From: Pegea sp. RAD2-039 | Taxonomy: Eukaryota; Chordata; Thaliacea; Salpida; Salpidae | Direction: 5' to 3' | Assembly (NCBI GenBank): GCA_034620365.1 | Contig: JAQGEQ010000235.1 | Coordinates: 62,001-126,000 of the forward strand | Length of the DNA stretch: 64,000 bases | In this document: positions 49,514-60,935 of the stretch, piece after piece | How positions within the stretch are numbered: position 1 is the first letter of the stretch | Layout of the letters: every line of letters begins with the position of its first letter | Notes under the pieces: generated by a model | Database searches by the model: none | What the model was told of the DNA's origin: nothing | The model's input: only the letters and a program-made list of their open reading frames with translations | Made by a program: the position numbers and the translations under genes

Positions 49514-49744
49514 TCAACTTGAATCATCTGATAAACTTATCTGGAAATATATTAATCTTTCTTTCAAAATTTTTCGAGTAAAATCATAAAACATTTTCTC
49601 ATATAATAAAGATCCTTCGAGAAAAAATCTCTGCGATTCTTCATTGGGTTGCGACCATTTTTGGTTCTCGTCAACACTTGAGCGTCTTGAATATCTACAA
49701 AACAAATCGACTTCATCACTACTAGAGTCCTCCACCTACTTTTT
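49514..49744 (-). CDS. Small gene downstream of Kelch D, unknown
   Basis: The minus strand encodes MEDSSSDEVDLFCRYSRRSS, then FFLEGSLLYEKMFYDFTRKI and a C-terminal stop, about 74 codons. The first 32 residues are conserved in frame in unit A (25798-25900), which argues for past coding. An acceptor-like AAAAAAGTAG precedes it and a TTTCCAG lies inside, so it may be one exon of a spliced gene. No domain is recognised. Confidence 0.4.
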
Positions 49745-51954
49745 TCTTCCAAATAGCAACATCGCCTTTGAAGTAAGATGAAAGTAAATGTTCCAGAAGC
49801 TAGATTCTAGAAGTTAGTGATCAAATGTTATCAGTAAAAATATTAAACCATTAATAAATAATAATACTAAATAATATAAAAATTCTGCTATAAAATAATT
49901 AACAAATATAAACTAAGAAATATAAGTTCAAAATATATCCAGATAGTTTATTATATAACTTATTTCGATGCTTGATAAAACTAATAAAATTACTATATAT
50001 TTTATGAAAGCAACTTAAGCTGATGATTCATATAATTAATAAATGTAATAGATAAATAGAAAGATAAATCTAACTTCAAAACTATAATTGGATCAAAAAC
50101 CTTATAAAAAATCGATTTAAAATGATAATAAATTTCTTTACATTTTGTTAGAAGTTGATAAAAAATAATAAAAGATTTGATACAAAATATCCACAAAATC
50201 TATCGAGTTCAAAAAGCTAATTAAAAAAATGAATAAATTTTTGATATAAATTGGTCTGAGTGAAATCAAATAATATGTTGGGTTAGATGGTCGAAGATAC
50301 AAGAAAAGATGAATCTCTGTAAAAGTGATCTTCATTCTTTACTCTTTCATTTTTAAATTTAGATTGTTAATAAATGTTTTAATTACACAGAATTTGTTTA
50401 TTATTAGACAAAAAATTTGTTATACATTTAATGAAATTTCACTCATAAAAAACTTCAAACAAAAAAGATCTGATTTGATGATTAAAATAAATCTCTAAAT
50501 TCTAACAAATTCTTTTATATTTTGTAAATTATCAAACAATTAAAAAACATGAAAATATTCATGTACAACCATTTTGTTTTTATTCTAAATGTTTTTAAAA
50601 ATAAACACGACCTCAAAAGCAACTTTATACTGAAAATAAGCTTCACAGCGGTCTACTAGTAAAATGTATTTATTAAAATGGGAAATTTACACATTTGTCA
50701 GGTACACATGGTTGATAGCTGACTATGACTTGATCAATCCTTTCATTCGTTCTTGCAACTTCTTTCCATTCATTTGTTACTTCATTGTAACATTCGACAA
50801 TTTTAACATTTTTTCTTCTAGATAAACTTCCTGAAACAATCAACAAGCTCATCTCAATTATGCAAATTATTGTAAACATCATAAAAATTCTGATTAAACA
50901 ATTTTTCAATTCCAAACATAATAACAGTTTTACCGAAAACATAAATCTTCTTATTAAAGACAACAGCTTCTGGGCATCTTCTTGCATATTTCATACTTGC
51001 TACAAACTCCCAACTATCATTGAGTACATCGTATCTTTCAACAGTGTTTAAATGTTCTTCGTAATTCCAACCACCAATGGCGTAGATATAGTTGCCAAGC
51101 GTAACTACATCTTTAATGATTTTAGAATTATTTATCATCATAAGATCAAAACGTCATCGTGACGTCATTAGCAAATACCTGGATGACTTCGAGGTGTCAA
51201 CATTGATTTTACAGCACTCCATTCGTCCCTCTGTGGATAATATTTTTCCACACGAGCAACTGATTGACCAAACTCCCAACCACCGACAACATACAACATC
51301 CGGTTGAAGACAGCACAACCGTAAAATTCACAATGTCTATTTAATGAAGCTCTTTCCGTCCATTCATCAGTGATCGGATCGTATCTGGTAACATGTTAGT
51401 TTTTAACAAATGAAGTTTTGGTTCATTTCATCACTCACTTCATCAATATTTTTTCAAAATCTTCAAGAACATACAATTCATTATCAATTGCTTCCAATAT
51501 CCTGCTAAAAAAAATCCCCTGCCCTTTTAAACCTTGGCACTCTTTCCACTTATTTGAAATTGGGTCGTATCTAGAAATGTGATGACGTCATATTTAGTTT
51601 GCAATGATGATGTCATCATTTGCTTCATGCTTCTAACCTTTCCATATCACCATTCCACTTTAACATATAAATGAAACCGTTAATTACAACAGATCTTGAA
51701 ATATTTCGAAGACACATCTTGGGAATTTTAAACCAAATATCTGTTTCAAACAAACGGAATTCTACAATTTCCAAAGATTTGTCATCAGATCTACCGGATC
51801 TATCAATGATATAGATCACCTGTGACGTCATATGTCAGTCGTTGAAGTGAAAAGTATTTAATTAAATAATCTTACCTGCGGAATATCAAGTTTTCTTGGC
51901 TTACTTTCAATTGGAATGAAAGCTTTGAGGTCATTGAGGACCTTGCTGAGATAG

Positions 51955-51975
51955 TCATAACAAGTATCTTTAATT
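51955..51975. repeat. Target-site duplication, distal copy
   Basis: Twenty-one bases beginning TCATAACAAGTATC are identical to 55229-55249 and bracket the LINE exactly. Confidence 0.95.
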
Positions 51976-54900
51976 TTATTTATTTATTTATTTATTTATT
52001 TATTACAATAAATGTGAAGGAGGGTGCCTAAAGAGAGCACCTCTCGCTAACACACATTCTCACAAATTAGATCTATTTGACGTGTAGACGAAAAAGTATA
52101 TGACAATGAAGAATTGCACAGAATCATAGTATTGTAAAATAGAAAAATTCACAGTTTAGAAATGGCAATGTTGGCGATGTTATAACAATTCAGCTTTTTC
52201 TTGAACAGCATAAGTGATTTTGACATGACAATCTCTGATGGCAGATTGTTCCATGTACTGATTGTGCGGTATGAGAAAAAACTTAATCTGGTTAACGTAG
52301 CTGGTGGAGTGGGCTTATTAAGATGTAATTTATGTCTTCTAAGTTGATATAACTTGAGGGAGGGACTAATGGAGAAAAAGTCATCAAACTGAAGATCAAT
52401 TAGGTTGTGAATAATTTTAAAAATCAGAATAAGGTCGTATTTAATTCTTCGGATTTCCAAAGTATCTAGATTGAAGAAGCTGAGACGATGCTTATAACTC
52501 TCGTATTTGATATTAAGTTTCCTGCAAACCAATCTCGTAAATGTTGCCTGAACAGATTCGATTTTTCTGATATCACCAACTTGATATGGCATCCATGCAC
52601 TGACATTGTATTCAAGAATAGGGCGTATGTACAGTTTGAAAAGGTTCACGTAAAACCATGGATTTTTAGAATTAAAAGTCTTTATGATGAGGTGGACAAG
52701 CCTGATAGATTTTCCAAAGATTCTGGAAACATAACTGTGCCATTTGAAGTCAGATGTCAGAGTAATGCCGAGGTCTATGACTGAGGATACTCGTTCAAGA
52801 ATAGATCCATTGATGTAGTATTGGTTGCTGAAGTTGGCAGCTGGCTTACGGGAGAATGTTATAACTTCAGACTTTGTTGGCTGGATTTTAAGTTGCCAAT
52901 TCGCAGACCAGTTTTCTACAATATTAAGTGCAGTTTGGAGTTTTGAGTGAGAACCAGATAATAGCTTGATGTCGTCTGCATACACAAACACACTGACATT
53001 GTCTACTGTTATTAGTCTTCTGATGAGGTCTTCAATGAAAATCAAAAAGAGAAGTGGACCCAGGACGGAACCTTGAGGAACGCCGCTGGTGACTTTACTA
53101 GGAGTAGATAAAGATCTTTCTACACGGGTTCGTTGGGTTCTACCTGATAAGAAATCTTCAATCCATTTTAAGATAGAGTTGCTGATTTTTATGTTTTTCA
53201 ATACAGTAATGAGCTTGTTGTGTGGAACAGAATCAAAAGCTTTAGCAAAATCAAGGTATATGATGTCACATGGAGTATTACTTTCGAAATGAGCTGTAAG
53301 CTCATTGAAAAAATTGAGATGTTGAGTCAAAGAAGATCTTTGCTTAACAAAGCCATGCTGGACATCAGATATTAGATGATGCTCCGTCAAATGGCTAGTT
53401 ATATGGTTGTGAATGATGTGTTCTTGAGTTCTGCAGATAACCGACGTCAGCGAAACTGGTCTGTAGTTAAGTGCAGTGTTTCTGGGACCCTTCTTATAAA
53501 TTGGAGTAATAATAGCATTCTTCCAAATTTGTGGAAGTCTTCCCCGCTTAAGAGTCATGTTAAAGAGTAGCGATAAGGGTAGCGCTAAAGAAGAAGTACT
53601 TTTTCTTAAAAACAAAGCTGGGATTTGATCTGGGGTGTTGGAAACTGTTGATTTTAGAGAAGAAATAGCCTTAGATACTATATCAGCTGTTATGTCTAGA
53701 TCTACCATCTCAGAGATATTTGAAAGGATATTGGAGTAGGAAATAGTAGGAGTATTGCCATCATCGGTTATAAAAACCTTTTCAAATTGTTTGTTTAGCA
53801 ATTCAGCTTTATTCTTTGGTTCCATCACCAGCTGATTAGCGTTATCAAGCAAGGGAGGTAGATGAGATCTCGCCTTAAGCTTGTGATTAATGAAGCCAAA
53901 AAACGTTTTCTTGCTAGGTGAAGATAAGATTGCACTTTCTTTTCCTAAATAGAAGCTATAAACTGATTTCTTGTAGACTAGACAAAGATCTTTGTATAGA
54001 GGTTTGATGGAAGGATCTGCTTTAGTTTGTTTGTATAAGAGGTTTTTCAAATGCTGTAAATTCCTTAAATATCTTGGCAAGTGTGGTTTTTTGTTGACTC
54101 TATATAAAGGTATGAACTTTTTAATTGACTCATTAACAATGTTAGTAAACCTCGAGTAGATATCATTGATGTCTTCGGAAGAGTTGAAAACAGAAATCCA
54201 GTCAACACCTGATAAAAACTTGTTTATACTGTTATAATTTCCACGATAAAAGTTCCGTATGCTTGGAGTTTTAACGTTCGTAGAAAAAGTTTGATGGAGC
54301 TTGAACTCAATCATGTTGTGATCGCATGTCAGAGCAAAAGGTTCATTTTGATCAACGTAGATAACGTTCTCAGGTTTTGATGTGATGAGAAGATCCAAAG
54401 TATTACCACTAACTTGGGTTGGAAAAGTAACCATCTGAGATAGATTATTGGCATCAAGGAAGTTTACAAAGACATGACTCAGATTGGCTGAATTAGTTTT
54501 GTCTCCATTCAAATTAAACAATTTTCCATTGAATGCTAAATTTGGGTTATTCCAATCAATTCTACTAAAATTAAAATCCCCAAGAATATAGATCTCAGGA
54601 CAAACTAGGCTTTTCAGAACCTTCAATAAGGCCTTAATAGTAACCTCATCATTAACTTTAGACGGTGGTAGGTAGGTACATATAAAGCGGGAAAACTTAG
54701 ACTTTGAGTAATGAAAATTAAAAGCAATAATCTCAAATCCTGGGCAATCAATGGTATTTATCTTAATTCTTGAAATCATGGGTGCCAGTGATGTTTTATA
54801 GATTACACAAACACCGCCGCCTCTATCAAACAGTCTATCACAGCGCAAAGCACGAAAAAGATCACTGTCATCCAGAAAGGAGTCAGGATAAAAGGGTTTC

Positions 54901-55228
54901 AACCAAGTTTCGGTAATGAAAACAAATGTAAAATCTTGAGAAAGCAAAAGAGCTTTCAATTCGAAAATTTTGTTGACAATTGACCGTGCATTGAAAAACA
55001 AACCAAATATAATAGAAAAATTGTCGTTTTGACACTTGTAAGATTTGGTGGTAGGCTTCTGTGTACTGGTATCTTGAGCTGGAAGCATAGTATTAATAAT
55101 TTTGTGCGAAGAGAGGTTGAATAAGGATGATGTGGGTCCAGTGGTTATTTTGCACTTCCGTTTTTTGAAAAGACCTTCACAATCTTTAAAGCCCATGGTG
55201 GACCTCGTACTTTGTATTTGATATCAGT
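51976..55228 (-). mobile_element. CR1-type LINE with intact ORF2, inserted in Kelch D
   Basis: The element is 3253 bp with a (TTTA)n tract at 51976-52009 (an AATA-type tail on its own strand), a short 3' UTR, one 1015-codon ORF2 and only 32 bases before the ORF start. A perfect 21-bp target-site duplication flanks it. ORF1, present in decayed relatives at 17918 and 31848, is missing, so the copy is 5'-truncated just before ORF2. Its similarity to the copy at 2475-4030 and the perfect duplication indicate recent activity. Confidence 0.96.
52149..55196 (-). CDS. LINE ORF2: APE-type endonuclease plus reverse transcriptase
   Basis: The 1015-residue polyprotein starts MGFKDCEGLFKKRKC. The endonuclease occupies about residues 60-300: FNARS, ITETWL (catalytic Glu), GGGVCVIYK, GDFNFSRIDW and TCDHN (usual SDH is CDH here). 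After a linker rich in LLYKQTK-type text, the RT domain spans about 560-850 with LDFAKAFDSVPHN near 648, GVPQGSVLGP near 705 and YADD near 740. The C-terminal region ends WNNLPSEIV...KKKLNCYN. It nicks target DNA and copies its RNA at the nick. I see no interruption. The CDHN change may or may not matter for endonuclease activity. Confidence 0.95.
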   Translation of the reverse strand: MGFKDCEGLFKKRKCKITTGPTSSLFNLSSHKIINTMLPAQDTSTQKPTTKSYKCQNDNFSIIFGLFFNARSIVNKIFELKALLLSQDFTFVFITETWLKPFYPDSFLDDSDLFRALRCDRLFDRGGGVCVIYKTSLAPMISRIKINTIDCPGFEIIAFNFHYSKSKFSRFICTYLPPSKVNDEVTIKALLKVLKSLVCPEIYILGDFNFSRIDWNNPNLAFNGKLFNLNGDKTNSANLSHVFVNFLDANNLSQMVTFPTQVSGNTLDLLITSKPENVIYVDQNEPFALTCDHNMIEFKLHQTFSTNVKTPSIRNFYRGNYNSINKFLSGVDWISVFNSSEDINDIYSRFTNIVNESIKKFIPLYRVNKKPHLPRYLRNLQHLKNLLYKQTKADPSIKPLYKDLCLVYKKSVYSFYLGKESAILSSPSKKTFFGFINHKLKARSHLPPLLDNANQLVMEPKNKAELLNKQFEKVFITDDGNTPTISYSNILSNISEMVDLDITADIVSKAISSLKSTVSNTPDQIPALFLRKSTSSLALPLSLLFNMTLKRGRLPQIWKNAIITPIYKKGPRNTALNYRPVSLTSVICRTQEHIIHNHITSHLTEHHLISDVQHGFVKQRSSLTQHLNFFNELTAHFESNTPCDIIYLDFAKAFDSVPHNKLITVLKNIKISNSILKWIEDFLSGRTQRTRVERSLSTPSKVTSGVPQGSVLGPLLFLIFIEDLIRRLITVDNVSVFVYADDIKLLSGSHSKLQTALNIVENWSANWQLKIQPTKSEVITFSRKPAANFSNQYYINGSILERVSSVIDLGITLTSDFKWHSYVSRIFGKSIRLVHLIIKTFNSKNPWFYVNLFKLYIRPILEYNVSAWMPYQVGDIRKIESVQATFTRLVCRKLNIKYESYKHRLSFFNLDTLEIRRIKYDLILIFKIIHNLIDLQFDDFFSISPSLKLYQLRRHKLHLNKPTPPATLTRLSFFSYRTISTWNNLPSEIVMSKSLMLFKKKLNCYNIANIAISKL

Positions 55229-55249
55229 TCATAACAAGTATCTTTAATT
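55229..55249. repeat. Target-site duplication, proximal copy
   Basis: Identical to 51955-51975; it lies in Kelch exon 6 codons for IKDTCY. Confidence 0.95.
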
Positions 55250-58039
55250 ATTCCACAATTTTCTAATTTCATGGAAATAAAAATTGGATTTATCAAATAG
55301 CAACGTACCTAGAAAAATTGCAATTTTATATTCACAATTCTACAACTTTAGTTTCTAGATACTTACATTCTGAATTAATTTATTCAAGCAATGTTTTCTT
55401 GAAGTTAAATCATACTTGATCCACTCTAGAAGAGCATTGAATACTTGGGATTCACAAATCACATGAAGCTCATCTTTAGAAATCATTTTAGAAATTAAAG
55501 ACTCTGGTTGTAATTTGAATTCTTCACTTTTTGAAATCTGGTAAATATTATGATATCAATCAAAAACTTTTTCTTATTAAATATGAAAAGAAGAAAATCA
55601 GTAGAAATAACGAAGCAAGTAAATATTTAAGTTTGATGAAGTAGAAAAAATCTTTCTACTTAAAATGTTTTAGCCAAGAAAATAACATTTCTCTATTTTC
55701 TTACTTCTATAAAGTTTTTTCCAATAAATTTTTCTATTTTCGTTGAAAGCTTCAATAATCTATAACTCTCAGCAAAGATTGAAAATCCAATGTAGTTGGA
55801 AATCTCTAATTGACTTTCCAAAAAGCTGTAATTGATAAAGCAGAGTTACAAAAACTATTGAAAGAAACTGATTTATAAAACTAACTTACTTGCTACATAA
55901 CTTCTCTAAACCATTTATTTGATACATGGAATCTGCGATCATCAGTTTCTCAACATTTTCTTCATTGATTTCTATTTTTTTTGTGAAAATATAATCCAGA
56001 ATATCCGAAAATACATTTGGGTCAACCTCATTTATGGTAACTTCTTTCGAATATGCTTCTTTAAATCCACCTTAATAAATTCAAATAGTTTTTGTGTTCA
56101 AATATTCAGTTATCTTACAACTGAAGTTGAATCTAACTTACCACGAAACATTGTTTCAAAATAAGGCGAAGCAGCAGCTAATATTGCTTTCTGACAATTG
56201 AAACTTCTTTCCAAACCATTCAAATTTACTTTGATGGTTACCTCACATAGCTCTGAAGTTTGACCAAAACTATTTAGTTTGAATTGAAGATTGGTACAAT
56301 TATTGATTTCCGAAATTTCTTCTCTTAAATGATCAAAACAGATTAACAAAACAGGAAGTAGAAGAAACTTATAAGTTAGATAAAAATACAGAAAACTGAA
56401 TAATTAAATTCACAAATACTTATTTCAGTTGTTAAATTGATAGATAAGGAAAACAATAAAATTAAAAGTCTTCTAAATGATTGAGTAATACTGAAGTCAC
56501 TCTAAAACAAATTAAAAATATAACAATTACAAGTTAAAGCTAATAAAATTTAAGTTAATAATATCTATCTAGATGCAACATAAATAATGTTCTAATTTGT
56601 GTTTATTTAAAAAAAAAATTCTACTAACCTTTTATCATCTGTAGGTGGCATAATTGAATTGAAAACAACTTTGCTATTTGATCTATCTACCATTTTGATG
56701 CAATTAACAAGTTTAGAAAATCTACCAACTGTTGATGTTATATAAATGAATTAATTGATTAACCAAACAGTTTATGTTTTAAGACAACAAACATTTTATA
56801 ATATCAAAAAGGAGATTATTGATCTAACTAAGAAAAATAATAACTAATTGTAAAAGAAAAAAGTAAATCAATCAAAGATTATTAACTCCTTAAAATTATT
56901 TTTATATTCATTTTCTAGAAGTGAATAAATCTTATAATACCAAGTTATAATAGTAAGGCACCTAGCAGGTTTGTATAAAACATATTATTCTATATGTAAA
57001 ACTATTTTATATAAATTTTTATATAAAGTATAATATTAAAAAGTGTATATTCAAAAGTCCAGCCATACAAAAAATATATTCCCAGTAATCACTAGCATAT
57101 TTAGTGATCTTTAAATCTAAGAATTCCATAAAAATTGTAAAAGTCCTCATGTTTAAAATGGTTATAAGACTTGATAAAATCAACAAAATTTATGGTATAT
57201 ATAAAATAAACATAATAGTTATATTATAAAAGGTTAATTAGTGATTAACATCAATTGTTATCTGGAAAAAATAATTAATTTTATAATTTTTTTAGAAACT
57301 TATTACACATTTTATATTCAGTCATACCAAAAGTATAATACAACTTTATACTTTTACTTTATCAAAAGTACAAAAGTTGCAATTATATTAGTTATTCTAA
57401 CAACATGAAAATTTAATAAAGTTTTATACTAAAAAGAATAAAAAATATACTAAAAGCTAAAGATATTATAAATAAAGATATTCTTTAGCTGATTCAGTTC
57501 TTAGAAACAAAAGATTAATAAAGAAAGAATTATGAAATTATACAGAAACAGTTAAACAAAAATGTTTAAAACTTTTAAATAATTAATGAACAATTAATCA
57601 AATTTTACACCACTAATACACTAAACTGAATTATGTGTGAAGTAGATTAATATTCAAAGTAATATTTAAAAGTCAAATTATAATTATTCAATTAAAATTA
57701 TTTATCTAAGGTATGAAATTTCAAAATTAGCAAATACTTTTGACATTCTAAAATCATGTAATGCTTTAAAATTCAGTTGAAACCTGAACCTCTTAAAATT
57801 ATCCTTTAACTATCTCAAAAAGTTTAAAAAACTTATCTTCAAAATCAGTACAACAAAAATAAAGCTGATATTAAACAGTGGTAATGATATTAGTCAAAAA
57901 ATACAGCTGAAACACAACACATAATCTCCAAAAATATGATGCAATATGGCATAAGCTCACTAGAACTTTTCTTCAGTGCGTAATTTCAAAAAGGAAAAAT
58001 TGTAGCAGAAAATAAGTTCTTGAAAGCACGTTTTTAGCT

Positions 58040-58130
58040 AGATAAAAATTGGTACATAAGGGTTATTTGTGCTGACGCGCTCTCGATTAGTTGTCCCGTA
58101 AAACCTGCAAACTCATTTAACAGCTGTTTA
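58040..58130 (-). promoter_or_regulatory. Conserved upstream block, unit D
   Basis: Matches 20633-20745 (reverse) and 42530-42620, including TGCTGACGCGCTCTCGATTA. Confidence 0.35.
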
Positions 58131-58430
58131 ACAATCTTACATCTAATCATAAATCTTTATAAGTTAGACGAGATTTTTAACATTTTACTTATTTAAAATT
58201 ATGTGTAAATATTTAATATTATATTGTATAAAAAATTAATAAGCTGTCATTTGTTATATCATTTTTTTTTAAACTTAAGTATGTATAATAGGTCTCTTCT
58301 GAGCCTAGTAGTTGGTGGGAAATTTTGTTTCTAGAAACTGTTAAAGTTAGATTCATCATTCATTAATTTTTTCTAATCTAAGCAAACTTACACAAAAGAT
58401 TGCATTGGAACTAGTAGCGTGTATTAATGT

Positions 58431-60100
58431 TAAGAGATAATGCCGTTTACAACTAAAATTAGTTATTAAGATTTTTTTACAGCAAGAAGTCGATTTGACA
58501 CCAAATATTTACAGAAAAAAAACTGTCTTCACCTCTCATATCGAAGGTGAAAATAAACATTATTTACTTTGTGAAAAATCTGCAATCATAAAACTTGTCA
58601 AGATTAAGTTAATTGCAAACTACCAGAAGCTGAATTGATTTACAAAGCTGAAACTGAAATAATTCTTGTAACATATTTAAACTATATCAAATCTTATTAT
58701 TACTGCATTGTAATAATTTGCTATTTATGTTTTATATAAATGCATTTTTGGATGCACTTTAATCAATTGTTTTTCTTATGTGACAATAGATGCCTAAAAC
58801 TCCAAACTGCTTTCTGGAAAATCCAAAATTGAAAGTAAACAAACTACAAGGAAAAATTACGAATGAAAATGAGAATGTGAGATTTAGAGCTTTGTTATTA
58901 ACCTTTAAGACAATATTAATCTAAAGTTGTTTTCCAAGCTAAATTGTATTAATTTAATGAAATCATTAGAAAGTGTTTTTATCTTATGATAAGATATTTG
59001 GCGGTCTTATAAAGTTTATTTTTTTTGTTAAGGTTTTAATTAATAACTTTTTCAGTTAAATTGTTTTGTTTCTTAAAAATAGTTTTACATTTTAACAGAT
59101 AATAGATAATTCAATGATACAACATCCAAATATTATTGTAACTGAGAATTACAACAAACTGGTAAATTTTTGTTGGTTTGCTTTAAAACTACAATTTTAC
59201 ATTTAATGTTCAACAATTTTTTCTCAAATTAATTTTTTGCAAACAACCACACTAGAAAAAATTAGTTAGAATACAATTTTGAGATTATTATTGATTTTAG
59301 GGGTAATGTGGACCCAATTACAACTTGGTTTTACCCGAAATTGAAAAGTCAACCCAGGTAAAATTTATTGCTTAAAAAACTTAACTTACTTTTATAGAAA
59401 ATTGAAGTACCGAAAAAATTGTCATTAAACATATTCAAGTGCTTCCAGTTTATGAGTAAGTTAACAGGTTACACATATTCTTCTTTTAATTAATTATTAT
59501 AAAAGAAATACTTTATAAATTGTATAGAAATGAAAAAAAAATCTTTTTTAGTTTGAAGTTCTAAACAAAAGGTTAAAGGTATTCAAATTTCTACTTTCAA
59601 ATTATTTCTAACTTTTCTTCTTTCTTGAAATATATTTTCCAATTCTAACTCAATGATTTCAAGATCGCCTTTAACAACTTGTAATTGCAATAAAACTTTG
59701 ATTTCAACAAATAATAGAGTCAGTTTTTTCACAAGTTTATCGATTATATATTGAATGAGAAAACTGTGTGATAATCTACAAAATAGACTTGAAAGTGTTT
59801 AAAGTATTTAAATTTGTTGCTTCTGCTATAAAATCTATTTTTCTGCTGGAAAAACATAATAATTATCTAATTTAAAGATAGTTTGAAGGTATCAAGAACG
59901 TTGAAGGTTTGAGACCTTATTGTTTGGTGTCTTAGTTTAACTTGTGTTGTGATAAATGCTACGATGTCTTTTCTATCACAAAATCCTAAAAGTAATCAAA
60001 TCGAAGAGATGTTGTTATCCTTAAAGTTCCAATTTTAGAATTATCTAAGATTAGCTCGGTTGAAATCAGTCACTTTTACGAACAAACAAAAAAGTAATTT
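58431..60100. other. Mostly non-coding, scattered exon-like pieces on +
   Basis: A 44-codon frame starts at 58791 (MPKTPNCFLENPKLKVNKLQ). Exon-like pieces follow at 59100-59160 (IIDNSMIQHPNIIVTENYNK, ending GTAAAT) and 59303-59357 (GNVDPITTWFYPKLKSQP). Splice sites look plausible but phases do not join without stops, so no gene model is proposed. Confidence 0.25.
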
Positions 60101-60106
60101 TTTTAA

Positions 60107-60646
60107 TCAGCAAAGTCCTCGATTGTCATTATCAATCACTAGACGAATCCACTTGACATATAACGTCAACGGCGCGTAGATACCTACGTGACCAGGTGTA
60201 CCACATCTCTTAAAACTAAACGATGTCACACCTTTGAGGTATTTCTGTCGTTGGTTGTCATAGCAACTAAAAGGGCCGCCTGAGTCACCCTGGAAACAGT
60301 TCAAGTAGCCTTTGATAAAGTTTGGTTGTCGAATTACTTACCCGGCAAACATCGCGTCTCGCTGTCACTGGGTCACCTGCACACATGTGAGAGTTGTTGT
60401 TGAGGTTTTGACGATATTCTTTGCCTAATGTCAAGTACTTGTCGAAGGGCAGCGTACGAACAGAAGCTTCTCGAAGTGTTGGTAGTTTTCGCGTCTTAGG
60501 ATCATTTAAAGGTCCTGTATAATTCCATCCAGTGACGTAACAATTTTCATCGAAGATGTCGTGAGATAAGAGAGGTGGTAAGCAGATAGAAGTGATGAAT
60601 GTTGACTTTTGAACCGAAGTCTTCAGCTTGATTAAAGCAATGTCAG
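60107..60646 (-). CDS. Trypsin-like serine protease (S1), 3' exons only
   Basis: Two exons, 60342-60646 and 60107-60289, join in phase across a 52-base intron. They encode DIALIKLKTSV (catalytic Asp), CYVTGWN, HMCAGDPV and CRGDSGGPFSC (catalytic Ser) and end in a C-terminal helix region with YVKWIRLVI. The residue at the S1 pocket bottom, six before Ser, is Asp (DVCRGDS), predicting trypsin-like cleavage after Arg/Lys. The upstream exon with the catalytic His (AAHC) and any signal peptide were not found in the next 1.5 kb. The gene is either truncated or its 5' exons lie beyond a long intron. Most likely secreted in full form. Confidence 0.85.
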
Positions 60647-60859
60647 CTGCATAAAAACATCTGAGTTTTTTTAATCTTTGATTCTAACATCTTAATCATT
60701 TATTTGAAATGTAATCTTTATTTTGAATCAAAGTTATGAATAAATCTTTTTAAAATTTTAAAAATTGTCAGACTTCCTCAAATTTGTATGTTCTATTTTC
60801 TTTTCAACAACAAAAATTTTTAATCTTTAATTTATTTGCGAAAAAAATAAATGAACATC

Positions 60860-60935
60860 GATTGTATTTGCTTCATTGTCCTCATAAACAGTTAACCCAG
60901 CAGCAACCCTTTCGAACATTGTTTGGTTTGACTTT
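60860..60935 (-). pseudogene. TSP1-repeat fragment, reversed relative to the TSP1 gene
   Basis: The minus strand resembles 62910-62985: codons for QTKQCS, GCC, VNCL and GQ appear with stops. It is a short displaced piece of the nearby TSP1 gene or a relative. Confidence 0.6.

Larger units (their letters stand above)
50673..56693 (-). pseudogene. BTB-Kelch gene copy D, exon 6 split by a LINE
   Basis: Exon 1 begins at 56693 (MVDRSNSKVVFNS). BTB and BACK exons follow to 55330, all with intact splice sites and frames. Exon 6 breaks at KDTCY, resumes after 3.25 kb of LINE at DYLSKVLNDL, and exons 7-11 continue open to the stop at 50673. Final repeats carry YAIGGWNYEEHLNTVERYD and the C-terminus PCVPDKCVNFPF. 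Apart from the insertion I see no fault, so the gene was probably functional until a recent date. The LINE is in the same transcriptional direction. Confidence 0.9.
48540..58430 (-). repeat. Kelch duplication unit D (contains nested LINE)
   Basis: Same orientation and content as unit C, plus the nested LINE at 51976-55228 and the small downstream gene. Without the LINE the block is about 6.6 kb, close to unit C. The distal edge near 58425 matches GGAACTAGTAGCGT at 42908. Confidence 0.87.

Noticed and set aside
52488-53570. Several plus-strand frames inside the LINE
   Set aside because: Antisense shadows of the intact ORF2 on the minus strand; the same frames recur at the other young copy.
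58791-59460. Multi-exon gene on + upstream of the protease
   Set aside because: Individual pieces look exon-like, but their phases cannot be joined without stop codons.
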